In this document: positions 44,118 to 53,202 of the stretch, in pieces
Layout of the letters: each line of letters starts with the position of its first letter
Numbering within the stretch: position 1 is the stretch's first letter
From: WTFY01 sp965203725
GTDB lineage: Bacteria; Pseudomonadota; Gammaproteobacteria; UBA4575
Direction of reading: 5' to 3'
NCBI GenBank assembly: GCA_965203725.1
Contig: CBDBDH010000001.1
Coordinates: 682,001-746,000 of the forward strand
Length of the DNA: 64,000 bases
Position numbers and translations under genes: made by a program
The notes under the pieces: generated by a model
What the model saw: the letters and a program-made list of their open reading frames with translations, nothing else
Told to the model about the DNA's origin: nothing
Databases searched by the model: none

Positions 44118-44825
44118 TCAATGGTCTTCTTCACGTACAACCTTTGACAATGCAGCTGCGATGAGACCCGTAGGCACTGCAACAATTCCCATTCCACATA
44201 TCAAGATCACAAATGTGAACAGCTTGCCGCCGGCAGTTTCAGGGTAAACATCACCATAACCCACCGTGGTCAGTGTCGCGACGGCCCACCACAAGCCATC
44301 CAGGATCGACCGAAATTTTTCAGGCTGATGGACATGTTCAAAATAATAGATCCCAACGGCTGCAATGTAGAGCAGCACCAAAGTAGCCCCCAGGAAAATA
44401 AAGATCTCATGTCGTGCCAGCATGAAAGCCTTTCCGAGACGTGCCATCGCCTGGTTGTACTGGGCAATCTTGAGGATGCGGAAAATACGAAACAGGCGAA
44501 AGATCCGTATGGAGCGAAGATCAACTCCTAGAGAAAGATAAAACGGAAGTATGGCGATCAGATCAATCAGTCCATAGAAGCTGAAGATGTAGCTCCACTT
44601 TTTCGACGAAGTGGCGATGCGCAAAACATACTCAAGAGTAAACAAGAGGGTGATCACCACCTCAGAGACTTTAAGTATCCTCATGACTTCAGGTGATAAT
44701 CCAGGCACTGTTTCCACAGTGAACGTAACCACTGAAACGAGGATCAAAAAGATTATCGTAAGGTCAAATGCACGCCCTGCAGGCGTATCAGACTCCTGAA
44801 TGATGGCTTTGATATTTTGAGTCAT
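44118..44825 (-). CDS. Voltage-gated-type potassium channel (6 TM)
   Basis: The protein has 235 residues from the ATG at 44825. Six helices, with an S4-like VDLRSIRIFRLFRIFRILKI (repeated Arg), and a pore loop GLWWAVATLTTVGYGDVYPE with the K+ filter GYGD. The last helix is FTFVILICGMGIVAVPTGLIAAAL. No cytoplasmic regulatory domain. It would be a small bacterial Kv-like channel in the inner membrane. A truncated copy of its 3' end lies at 28772-28980. Position within the defence island suggests either transport cargo or a membrane effector; that is inference. Confidence 0.92.
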   Translation of the reverse strand: MTQNIKAIIQESDTPAGRAFDLTIIFLILVSVVTFTVETVPGLSPEVMRILKVSEVVITLLFTLEYVLRIATSSKKWSYIFSFYGLIDLIAILPFYLSLGVDLRSIRIFRLFRIFRILKIAQYNQAMARLGKAFMLARHEIFIFLGATLVLLYIAAVGIYYFEHVHQPEKFRSILDGLWWAVATLTTVGYGDVYPETAGGKLFTFVILICGMGIVAVPTGLIAAALSKVVREEDH

Positions 44826-44957
44826 CACGATGTTGTACTCCCTGAAGCCAGGCCACTCAGCTGCGTTTTATCTGAGCAAGGCAAAGTCTAGTGCTTTCTT
44901 TTGCAAAGTGGACTTAATCTGGAAATTCATGCTTTAAGAACTGCAGATTGACCGTCA

Positions 44958-45629
44958 TTACTCCAACTGATCCTTCCATATCTGTTCTCGCACAATGTAG
45001 ATGTCATGACCTGCCTCTCGCATGTAGACAGCTTTTTCAATTTTTCTGCCAAATGAAGAATGTGCCCACTCTGCGCTGCCGACTTCTCCAACCACAAGAT
45101 AGTTTGTGGCCTTGGTTACACCTTTCTGCGTGTTGCCACCGCGTTCCCTGACAGCTGCCTCGCATTCTTTTCTTGGTCCAAAAACAAATTTGCCCGTCAT
45201 GACAAAGTTCCTGTCCTGGAAGATCAGGCCTGACTCCGGTTCGCAAACCGGCAATGTGGTTGAAGTGTTGAGTGTCCTTTCCATAGAGTCCAAGACCACA
45301 CCACCTCCGGTAACTTCGGTCACCTCGACTCGGATAGGAACACCTGTAATCCCGACCAGGAGATCCAACAACTCTTTTTCCTCATCGCTGTCAAGAACTC
45401 CATCTTCCAGCAGGTTGTCCAGGGACTGATAAAGGACACTGGCCGGCCAGACATCAACAATGATGGGATGTTCTTCCAGCCACTGCAAAATGAAAAAGGC
45501 TTCCGGGTAGCAGACCACGGCATCTGCCAGCACGCCCTTGCATAACCCAATGAGCTCGGAGATATCCCTGGATTCAAGGCGCGCTCTGCTCAACCGTTCC
45601 GTGAGGGATCTGCCATACTTGTCTAACAT
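44958..45629 (-). CDS. BRCT-domain protein, last gene of helicase operon
   Basis: The protein has 223 residues from the ATG at 45629, with GGAGGAG 7 bases upstream. The N-terminal helical domain (ISELIGLCKGVLADAVVCYP; LDNLLEDGVLDSDEEKELLD) resembles a TerB-like fold. The C-terminal BRCT domain reads GLIFQDRNFVMTGKFVFGPR, ERGGNTQKGVTKATNYLVVG and KIEKAVYMREAG. BRCT domains bind DNA ends or phosphoproteins. It follows the giant helicase by 30 bases and so is likely its accessory subunit, perhaps for recognising DNA ends or nicks. Confidence 0.85.
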   Translation of the reverse strand: MLDKYGRSLTERLSRARLESRDISELIGLCKGVLADAVVCYPEAFFILQWLEEHPIIVDVWPASVLYQSLDNLLEDGVLDSDEEKELLDLLVGITGVPIRVEVTEVTGGGVVLDSMERTLNTSTTLPVCEPESGLIFQDRNFVMTGKFVFGPRKECEAAVRERGGNTQKGVTKATNYLVVGEVGSAEWAHSSFGRKIEKAVYMREAGHDIYIVREQIWKDQLE

Positions 45630-45659
45630 CACAAAACTCCTCCCGCCGACTGCCTCGGC

Positions 45660-48600
45660 TTACTCGCTTGGCAATTTCAGGGAATCCAAGCCACCTTGAT
45701 AGGCGGCTTCCAGCCGTTTCCTGCCTTTTTCACCCACCCGGCGCATGCCGAGCCATTTGCGCATCTCCACAACTGCATTCTCCTGGTCACAGCCGCAATC
45801 GATAAAATATCGGGACATGGCCATCAGTTCCGGCATGGCGACATTTTCGGCTGCACGCTGATGAGAAAATTCATCCACGACGCGAAAGCTGTCCCAGTTG
45901 AATGCATCCGCGTTCACCAGCCACACAAACCGCAGATTGCCTTCCGTGGTGATTTGCAGCCTGTCATTTCTTTCCAGAATCTCGCTGAGTAGCCGGTTGA
46001 TCCGGCTGCCGACACTCTTGAACCCATGTGCCTTGGTGACCAGCTTGAACAGGACTTCCACACGAACCGGCTGCTCATGCTGAACGATCTGCTCCATCAG
46101 GCTCGCATGTGTGGCCCGGTAGTAGAACTCGTAAAAACTGTCCTGCTTCAGGTCCAGGTCATGGGAAGACGCGCTCCAGGGAATGTACTCGCGCTTGCCG
46201 GGGATATCAGGCGCATCCTCCACCACTGCACCGGCAACCTTTTGCCATTCCATCTCCCGGGAATCTGTCTCTGGAGGGGGTTCATGGCCATCCACCAGGT
46301 CCACAGGGTCCAGTTCGGTATCTTCGTCTGCCTCCTCTTCAGCCGCGGCCATCGTATCGGTGGCTTCTTCTGAAGATGCTGCACTGTCCTCCCCGGAAGA
46401 CTCCAGCAATTCACGTAGCTGCTGGTCCACCTTGTCGGTACAATCTTCCGGGTTGATCCACCAGTCCGTGGACCAGACTCTCAAAATCTTCCACCCCAGC
46501 CCCTCAAGCACCTGCTGGCGCAGGAAGTCCCGATCCCGTGCCGTGGCAGAACGATGATAAGTCGCACCGTCACATTCGATCCCGGCAAGGTACCTGCCGG
46601 CCTGGTCAGGATGAACCACTCCAAGATCGATGCGGAATCCGGACACCCCGATCTGGCTGTGGACCGTCCAGCCCCGCTCCGCGAGTCGTGCCGCGACCTG
46701 CTCTTCGAAGGGGGAATCAAAGGTTCCCAGGGGACGCTCGATCGACTCGCCGATGGCCCTCACCCCCCGCTTGGCAAAATCCATGAAATGCTTCATGTCT
46801 TTCACCCCGACGGCCGCGGTACGGGACAGATCGATATCTTCCGGCTGCATGCTGGAATAGACATGCATTTCGTTGCGGGCGCGGGTGATGGCGACATTCA
46901 GGCGTCTATGCCCGCCCTCCTGGTTCATGGGCCCGAAGTTCATCGATAGGCGACCCGAATGATCTTTCCCGTAGGTCATGGAAAAGTAGATGATCGAGCG
47001 CTCATCGCCCTGCACACTCTCGATGTTTTTCACGAAGACGGCCTCGATGTTGTCTTCGGCGAAGAAAGGCTCGATTTGCGGGTAATCCCGGCGTGCCTTC
47101 TCCAGCAGGTCTTCAATGAGAACCTGCTGTTCCTGATTGAAGGTCACCACCCCAACCGTCATGCCCGTTTTTTTGAATTCCGGATCACGCAATCGGGCCA
47201 CGATGCTGCCCACCACGGCCCGGGCCTCGGGCAGATTGGTCCGGGTGCCGCCCTTCTCATACAGCCCGTCCTCGACATAGTGGAACGAAACCGCGGTATC
47301 GGCCGTGGCCGGGGAGGGAAATGTGATCAGCCCGCCCCCGTAATAGTTGTGGTTGCTGAAGGTAATGAGCGACTCCTGTCGTGAGCGGTAATGCCATTTC
47401 AGCTGGTAGGTGGGCAGGTTGGCGCCCATGCACTCATCGAGGATGGATTCCAGGTCCCCGACATCGATGTCACTGTCGTTGTCGGCGTACTCATCCTCCT
47501 GGCGACTGAAGAACGAGGTCGGGGGCAGTTGCTTGGGGTCGCCTACCACAATGGCCTGGCTCGCCCGCGCGATGGCGCCGATGGCATCCCAGGGCGTGAT
47601 CTGGCTGGCCTCGTCAAAGATCACCACATCAAAGGAAGCACCCTCGGGAGGCAGGTACTGGGCCACCGACATCGGGCTCATCATCACGCAGGGGGTGAGC
47701 TTGAACAGGTTGCTGCCGAGTTGCTCCACCAGCTGGCGCACCGGCATGTGGCGGCGCTTCTTCTGGATTTCCCGGCTGAGCACATGCCAGGTCGAGCCTT
47801 GCGGAATATGGGCGCGCGAGGGGATCGCCTGGCTGAGCTTGGCATACACGTAGTACCGGGTCAGTTCCATGAATTCGCGGTCGAGCTTGACGAAATCCTC
47901 GATCGTTCGCGCATGTTCGGCCGGCACGAACTTCCGGATCACCTCGTCATTGTCTACGGCGCAGTTCAGCCACCAGAGATGGTAGTTCACCCGAAAAGCC
48001 TCCTCGGCCGTGCCCCCGGCAAGGGCACCCTGCTCCACGGCATCCACCAGGGACTTCAGGCCGCGGGCCAGGGCATCGTTTCGAACCCGCCGCCAGGCAG
48101 TCCAGGCCTTCAGTCTCGGCGCCTGCTCCATCCACTCGGCGCAGGTATCGATGGTCGTTTGCAGGAATGACGTACCCTCAGGACCGACGTGCAGGTCGCC
48201 GCTTGCGGCAATGGTCGCACCGAGGGCCTGCTGGGCCGCCTCGAAGGTTTCCAATGCCTGTGCGAACGTGCTGGCCGAGGTCTGGATCTGGCTGCCCGGG
48301 CCCAGCAGGTCAGGGGATTGAAGCAACGAGATCATCGTGGATGCGGCCTCCCGATAGGCCTCGGGCGTTGCGAAGAGTCCTCCCATGACGCCCCGGATCC
48401 GGTGGCCGAACTCTGCCGCCTGTGTGAACAGGGTCGGGTCCGTGTGGATGCCGTCGAACTTCCTGCCGATGACCGCATCCAGGCCCTTGAGCCTCCCGAA
48501 TTCGGCCCTCGTTTTTGCGGCCTTGGAGAGCAGGGCGAGATCGGCGGCTTCGCCGATGATTTTCGAGCCCCCCGAGAATGGCTTGAGCCGGGCTTTTACG

Positions 48601-51600
48601 CCCCGCACCTCCAGCCATTTCGCCAGGAACCATTTCTTTTCGGCAGCGCTTAACTGGGCCAGCAGGCCGTCGATATCCAGATCGAGCACGGATTCCTGGT
48701 AGGTCACAGCCGTACTCTCAAACTGCTGGCGGAAGCTTTGGACCAGCTCCGCACCGTGTTCAAGATCGGCGATCAGGTCGCGGCCCTCGGGGCCGAGCAA
48801 GGCGGCGTACGACTGGTTGTAGGCCCGGGGCAAGATGCGCTCGAGCTCGCAAACCTGTTGCAGGTCATCCCGGCTCATCACCCGGATCGGCAATCCCAGC
48901 ATCTTGATCCAGGACTGCAATGCGGCTTGCAGGTCCACCGCCGCCCGGTGCAGGGCCCTGGACTGGTCAATGGCCTCGCGTTGCCAGGACGGCGACCAGT
49001 CGTCGGACTCGACCCGCTGAAAGCAGCTCTTGCTGATGTCGCCGATCTGCTCGGCATTGGCATCAATGCGCGCAGCGATACCGGAGAATTCCTCCAGATC
49101 GTCTTCGGTGTGTGCCCGGTAATCCGGCCAGTTGAACTCCAGCGGGGTGACCGCAAGGTTGTTCATGACCACGCCGATGGCCTGGAAAATGCTGAGGCCG
49201 TTGGCGTAGGTCTCGTGGAGCTGGCGCACGTAGGCATTGAGGTCTTCACGCAGGTTCACCAGGTGCTCGGCTTCACGCTCCCAGTTGGAGATCTTGGGAT
49301 GGCAGCTTTGCCATGCCTGATCGAGCTGTTGGAGCACATCGGTCTTTCTGGCCTTGCTCGAGTGCAGCTCCAGGCAAAACTTGCCCAGCCCCACATCACG
49401 CAGGCGGCGATAGACGACATCCAGCGCGGCGGTTTTCTCGGACACGAACAGGACCTTTTTGCCGATGCCGAGGAGATGGGTGATCATGTTGGCGATCGTC
49501 TGGCTCTTGCCCGTCCCGGGCGGGCCCTCGATCACGAAGTCCATGCCCTCGGATGCCGCGATGACGGCCGCCATCTGGGTGCTGTCGCAGGACATGGGCA
49601 GGTAGGTGTCTTTCGGGTGACATTTGCGGTCCATCTCCTCCGGGCGCGGGAAGTCGACGCCGTCGTTGCCCATGTAGGTGTCGCGAGGGCTATCGATCAG
49701 ATGCTTGACCAGCGGGGAATTCTTGAGATGTTTGGTGCGCGCATCCAGGTCCGCCCACATCAGGTACTTGGCAAAGCTGAACGTGCTCAGGACCAGCTCT
49801 TGTGAAACCTCCCAGCCTTCGAGATCGCGGACCTGCCGGCGGACGATGTCCCAGATGCCGTCCACGTCCAGGCCGGAATCATCCTTCGGCAGGTCCTTGG
49901 ACAGTTCCGGGATTTCGAGCCCGAAGTCCTGACGAAGCATTTGCAGCAGGGTCGGGTTGAACTGCGGCTCATCGTCATGGATGCGCAGCCTGAAGGCCGC
50001 ATTCACGGACCTTCTTGAAAGGCTGACCGGAACCAGGATCAGCGGCGCCTGGTAGGTTCGAGAACGGTTACCCGTTTGGGTCCATTTCAAAAACCCCAGG
50101 GCCAGGTACAAGATGTTGGTGCCGCCCTCCTCGATCGCGGCCTTCGAGGCCCGGTACAATGTGATCAGCGAGGCGCTCAGTTGGCGCTGATCGAGTGCGG
50201 TGGTGATTTTGCCGCGCCGCATGGCCTGCAGCACCTGCTCTGAATGCAGGTCCTCCGAGTACCGCCTGCGGTGCTCCTCACCGCTTCGCGGATCATCGGG
50301 GCTGATGACTTTCTCCAGCGGCGAGAAGGTGAAGACCTGGTCCTCGGCCAGCATATCCTCCAGCTCGCCGGGATTTGCGCAGATCAAGGGCACGGCCCGC
50401 TTGGACCGCTTGAAGTTCAACAGCCGGTTGCGCAAGGACAGATCGAGAAGTTTGCGTTTCCAGTTTTCAACACGCCGGTCCGCATCCACCCCATCGTCCG
50501 GGGTGGGGGCATCCGGGTATTCCACATCCTCGGGCAGGTCGCTCAGGTCATCCAGGCCGGCATCGATCACCTCATCGAGCGCCGCATCCTCCTGCCCTGT
50601 CTGCGTGACCCGCTCGTACAGCGGTCGAATCCGGGCCAGGCGGGATTGCTTGATGTCGACCAGCAACAGAAAACTGTCTTCATCGGACAGCTTGCCGTTG
50701 GCCTCCTGTCTCGCCTGCTTGAAACTGACGGCAGGCCGGTGCGCCACGAAGGTGGTCTCAAACACCAGGATCTCCTTGAGCTCCACCCGCTTGCGCAAGG
50801 CCTGCAGGTCCTCGACCACGCTGGTGCCAAACTCCAGGTCTTCCAGCCAGACGCCGACAAACGCATGGCCCTTGGTGAAGATGACCAGCGAATTGAAGCC
50901 GGCCTGCTCCAGGGCGCCGGCGAATAACAGGGTGGAGTCCATGCAGGTTACCAGCCGGTGGCGTTTCACTTCCTCGGGCAGGCGAATCTTCTGGCCGGCA
51001 TCCTCGAAACTCGCGGGCGGCTCGGCATAGGCCAGGTCCTGGCGCACGACCGCCGACCAGATGGCATTGACCATCTCACCGACCCGTTTTCGACTTCTCG
51101 ACTGATAGCCGTCGAGCATCGGGTTGCGGCCATGGGCCTCCAGCACCTTTGCGGCTGCACGCAGGATTTCCTGGGTAAATGGCGAATTCGGTTGCACGTA
51201 GGCGGCCAGGATTTCCGGCAATTCCTGGACTCCGCCCCATTCGTTTCGACTCAGGACCTGCACATCACACGAGGCCGTGGCAAGCACCTCATCCCCCGCG
51301 CTCAACGTAAAGTCGTAGGTGCCCCGAACTGTCTCGTTGACTTCCTCCAGAAACCCCGGGTTGAGCTCGATCATGCAGTCGCGCAAGGAGATCTCGGCCT
51401 TGGGAGCCAGCCGGGTGATGTGCCAGACCCTGGGGTTGGCAAATTCCGGGGTGGTGGTCACCGCCAGCTCCAGGTCCTGATAGCTGACGTCCGTGGGGTT
51501 GTTGAGAACGATATCGCGAAGGACGGGTACCGAGTTTTGCTGTAGCGCCAGGTTTACCTTGTGGGCCGCCGCAACCTGGATGGCGATCTTTTTGTTCTCA

Positions 51601-51629
51601 GTTTCACGAGTCTCTGTCTCTGAATTCAT
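45660..51629 (-). CDS. Giant DUF4011 / SF1 helicase / Vsr-like nuclease / DUF3320 protein
   Basis: The protein has 1989 residues from the ATG at 51629, chosen for GGAGGT 10 bases upstream. The domain order is as follows. The N-terminal region (to about 390) is partly beta-rich (Ig-like) with a transglutaminase-like part (LVTCMDSTLLFAGALEQAGF). DUF4011 comes at about 400-600 (WKRKLLDLSLRNRLLNFK). An SF1 helicase has Walker A DFVIEGPPGTGKSQTIAN (near 700) and Walker B VVIFDEASQITPWDAIG (near 1336). A Vsr/MTES_1575-type nuclease (about 1640-1730) reads FRIDLGVVHP and IECDGATYHRSATARDRDFL. DUF3320 (about 1840-1910) reads VEVLFKLVTKAHGFKS. This architecture recalls the reported antiviral Hhe protein. 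The frame is fully open, so it is under selection. Confidence 0.92.
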   Translation of the reverse strand: MNSETETRETENKKIAIQVAAAHKVNLALQQNSVPVLRDIVLNNPTDVSYQDLELAVTTTPEFANPRVWHITRLAPKAEISLRDCMIELNPGFLEEVNETVRGTYDFTLSAGDEVLATASCDVQVLSRNEWGGVQELPEILAAYVQPNSPFTQEILRAAAKVLEAHGRNPMLDGYQSRSRKRVGEMVNAIWSAVVRQDLAYAEPPASFEDAGQKIRLPEEVKRHRLVTCMDSTLLFAGALEQAGFNSLVIFTKGHAFVGVWLEDLEFGTSVVEDLQALRKRVELKEILVFETTFVAHRPAVSFKQARQEANGKLSDEDSFLLLVDIKQSRLARIRPLYERVTQTGQEDAALDEVIDAGLDDLSDLPEDVEYPDAPTPDDGVDADRRVENWKRKLLDLSLRNRLLNFKRSKRAVPLICANPGELEDMLAEDQVFTFSPLEKVISPDDPRSGEEHRRRYSEDLHSEQVLQAMRRGKITTALDQRQLSASLITLYRASKAAIEEGGTNILYLALGFLKWTQTGNRSRTYQAPLILVPVSLSRRSVNAAFRLRIHDDEPQFNPTLLQMLRQDFGLEIPELSKDLPKDDSGLDVDGIWDIVRRQVRDLEGWEVSQELVLSTFSFAKYLMWADLDARTKHLKNSPLVKHLIDSPRDTYMGNDGVDFPRPEEMDRKCHPKDTYLPMSCDSTQMAAVIAASEGMDFVIEGPPGTGKSQTIANMITHLLGIGKKVLFVSEKTAALDVVYRRLRDVGLGKFCLELHSSKARKTDVLQQLDQAWQSCHPKISNWEREAEHLVNLREDLNAYVRQLHETYANGLSIFQAIGVVMNNLAVTPLEFNWPDYRAHTEDDLEEFSGIAARIDANAEQIGDISKSCFQRVESDDWSPSWQREAIDQSRALHRAAVDLQAALQSWIKMLGLPIRVMSRDDLQQVCELERILPRAYNQSYAALLGPEGRDLIADLEHGAELVQSFRQQFESTAVTYQESVLDLDIDGLLAQLSAAEKKWFLAKWLEVRGVKARLKPFSGGSKIIGEAADLALLSKAAKTRAEFGRLKGLDAVIGRKFDGIHTDPTLFTQAAEFGHRIRGVMGGLFATPEAYREAASTMISLLQSPDLLGPGSQIQTSASTFAQALETFEAAQQALGATIAASGDLHVGPEGTSFLQTTIDTCAEWMEQAPRLKAWTAWRRVRNDALARGLKSLVDAVEQGALAGGTAEEAFRVNYHLWWLNCAVDNDEVIRKFVPAEHARTIEDFVKLDREFMELTRYYVYAKLSQAIPSRAHIPQGSTWHVLSREIQKKRRHMPVRQLVEQLGSNLFKLTPCVMMSPMSVAQYLPPEGASFDVVIFDEASQITPWDAIGAIARASQAIVVGDPKQLPPTSFFSRQEDEYADNDSDIDVGDLESILDECMGANLPTYQLKWHYRSRQESLITFSNHNYYGGGLITFPSPATADTAVSFHYVEDGLYEKGGTRTNLPEARAVVGSIVARLRDPEFKKTGMTVGVVTFNQEQQVLIEDLLEKARRDYPQIEPFFAEDNIEAVFVKNIESVQGDERSIIYFSMTYGKDHSGRLSMNFGPMNQEGGHRRLNVAITRARNEMHVYSSMQPEDIDLSRTAAVGVKDMKHFMDFAKRGVRAIGESIERPLGTFDSPFEEQVAARLAERGWTVHSQIGVSGFRIDLGVVHPDQAGRYLAGIECDGATYHRSATARDRDFLRQQVLEGLGWKILRVWSTDWWINPEDCTDKVDQQLRELLESSGEDSAASSEEATDTMAAAEEEADEDTELDPVDLVDGHEPPPETDSREMEWQKVAGAVVEDAPDIPGKREYIPWSASSHDLDLKQDSFYEFYYRATHASLMEQIVQHEQPVRVEVLFKLVTKAHGFKSVGSRINRLLSEILERNDRLQITTEGNLRFVWLVNADAFNWDSFRVVDEFSHQRAAENVAMPELMAMSRYFIDCGCDQENAVVEMRKWLGMRRVGEKGRKRLEAAYQGGLDSLKLPSE

Positions 51630-51682
51630 TGTTATTGTTACCTCCGAAGAATTCGTGAGCGCTTGCAAGGGTCACGGTACCG

Positions 51683-53137
51683 CTACCCGGCAGCCGGCCC
51701 TGGCGGATGAACGGCATCGTGCCCACGCATTGTGGTTCGCACTGCCGCATCCTTTTGTCCGTCCCTGTCTTTGGACGCACCTTCGCACAGATGTTTGAAC
51801 AACGTCTTTCTGGCAATCTCAAACCCCTTGGCGAAAGCCTGTCGTGTTCTTTTCCTGGTCAACTCCTCCCACTCGCTGTGAATGATCAGCGAGCGCACCT
51901 TGTAGAATTCCTTCACGTTTTCCGAATATCGCTGCTGACTTTCCTCATTGTCCCCAAGAAACTGGGACACCTGTTGCTGCAATTGTCTGGAAATCCCTCC
52001 CTGCTTCAGCGGGTACATGCATTCCAGTGCGATCGCAACATCCAAGATCCTGTCAGCCCCGGCGAATCGTCGATCCCGGGCCAGCGCCTCGGCAAGCCGG
52101 TGGATAATCGGGGCCATTCTTTTTCGGCTCTCACGATGTCGGTGCCTGAATGCCTCATTGGCATCGGCCAAGGCCTGCCGATCCAGATCCGGACACTTCG
52201 CGAACCCGTCGAACTCCTCCACCGAGCGCCCACGCTGGAAGCTTCTGGAAGGAGCGGACTTGCCGAGAAGGCGACCGGCAGAAGCATGGATGCAGCCCGC
52301 CATTGCCACCAGAAATAGAACAGGCGTCTGATGCGCCACCGACAGCAGTTCCAGGAACGCCTGCACCTCATCGAAAAATACCCCCGAGATGTCAGGCCGT
52401 ACCTCATCATGCAGGCGTCCTGCCGGGCGAAATTCAGGCTTCCAGTGGAAGGGCCTGACGATGGCGCCTACCGACTGCCACTCGTGAGCCCCTGCAAACG
52501 ACGGGGCGTATCTATGCGCGATTTCCGCACCCACATACGCCTCGATCTCCTTGAAAGGCAGGAGCTTTACACCGTCTGCAAGCTCAATTTTTTCGGTCAG
52601 GGTCAGCCCCCAAATCAGTACCACATCATACGCGACACCAAGTTCACCGGGGACACGGTCCTCTTCGGATCGCGAGAGAAACGCGTGCAGCTCATCGGCG
52701 GCGGCTCGCAAGTCATTTCCTTCCAGTTCGTAGGCACGTGCAAACAGTCCGGCAGCCAGGTCCACAGGTGAAATCTCACCGCCGCTACTCAGGACTCCCA
52801 TGTAAAACTCGTCCCTGCCGATGGTCCTGCCGAAGACCCGATGCAGCGTGGGGTGGGAAATCAAAACATGGCGCACAGAATCCAGCGCCTTGCCAAGCGG
52901 CGCAAAGTGTTCCTCTTGGCCATAGATGTGTGCAATGCGTGACCTGGCATAGAGCACGCGCGCTTCATTCAGCATAAAGGCCTGCTCTTCATTGTCACGC
53001 TCACCATACCCGTGAGGTAGGTCCAAACACCCCCTGTAATAGTTCTGCAGGTAGGGTTTTTGTACCTTGGCCAGTTCAACAAGCGCTAGGACCAGCTTGT
53101 CCACCCAGTCCTCGACAACGAATGATTCCCTATTCAC
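51683..53137 (-). CDS. HEPN-domain protein in helicase operon
   Basis: The protein has 484 residues from a GTG at 53137 with TGAGGGA just upstream. The C-terminal helical domain has the HEPN-type RNase motif FYKVRSLIIHSEW (Arg415-x4-His420), preceded by RILDVAIALECMYPLKQGG and a run like those in ApeA-type HEPN proteins. The N-terminal 300 residues are a mixed domain of unknown function with aromatic-rich strands. It may be the RNase effector of the operon, triggered by the helicase. It lies 53 bases upstream of the helicase gene and 65 bases after the nuclease gene. Confidence 0.7.
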   Translation of the reverse strand: MNRESFVVEDWVDKLVLALVELAKVQKPYLQNYYRGCLDLPHGYGERDNEEQAFMLNEARVLYARSRIAHIYGQEEHFAPLGKALDSVRHVLISHPTLHRVFGRTIGRDEFYMGVLSSGGEISPVDLAAGLFARAYELEGNDLRAAADELHAFLSRSEEDRVPGELGVAYDVVLIWGLTLTEKIELADGVKLLPFKEIEAYVGAEIAHRYAPSFAGAHEWQSVGAIVRPFHWKPEFRPAGRLHDEVRPDISGVFFDEVQAFLELLSVAHQTPVLFLVAMAGCIHASAGRLLGKSAPSRSFQRGRSVEEFDGFAKCPDLDRQALADANEAFRHRHRESRKRMAPIIHRLAEALARDRRFAGADRILDVAIALECMYPLKQGGISRQLQQQVSQFLGDNEESQQRYSENVKEFYKVRSLIIHSEWEELTRKRTRQAFAKGFEIARKTLFKHLCEGASKDRDGQKDAAVRTTMRGHDAVHPPGPAAG

Positions 53138-53202
53138 GTTCCCTCAGGATTCACGAAGCTTGTTTGGAGGGCCATTGCCCATCTCCCGGACAAAGGCCGT
53201 GT

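Noticed and set aside
43943..44164. Plus-strand frame after the OLD gene
   Set aside because: Runs into the antisense of the channel gene and has no start signal or domain.
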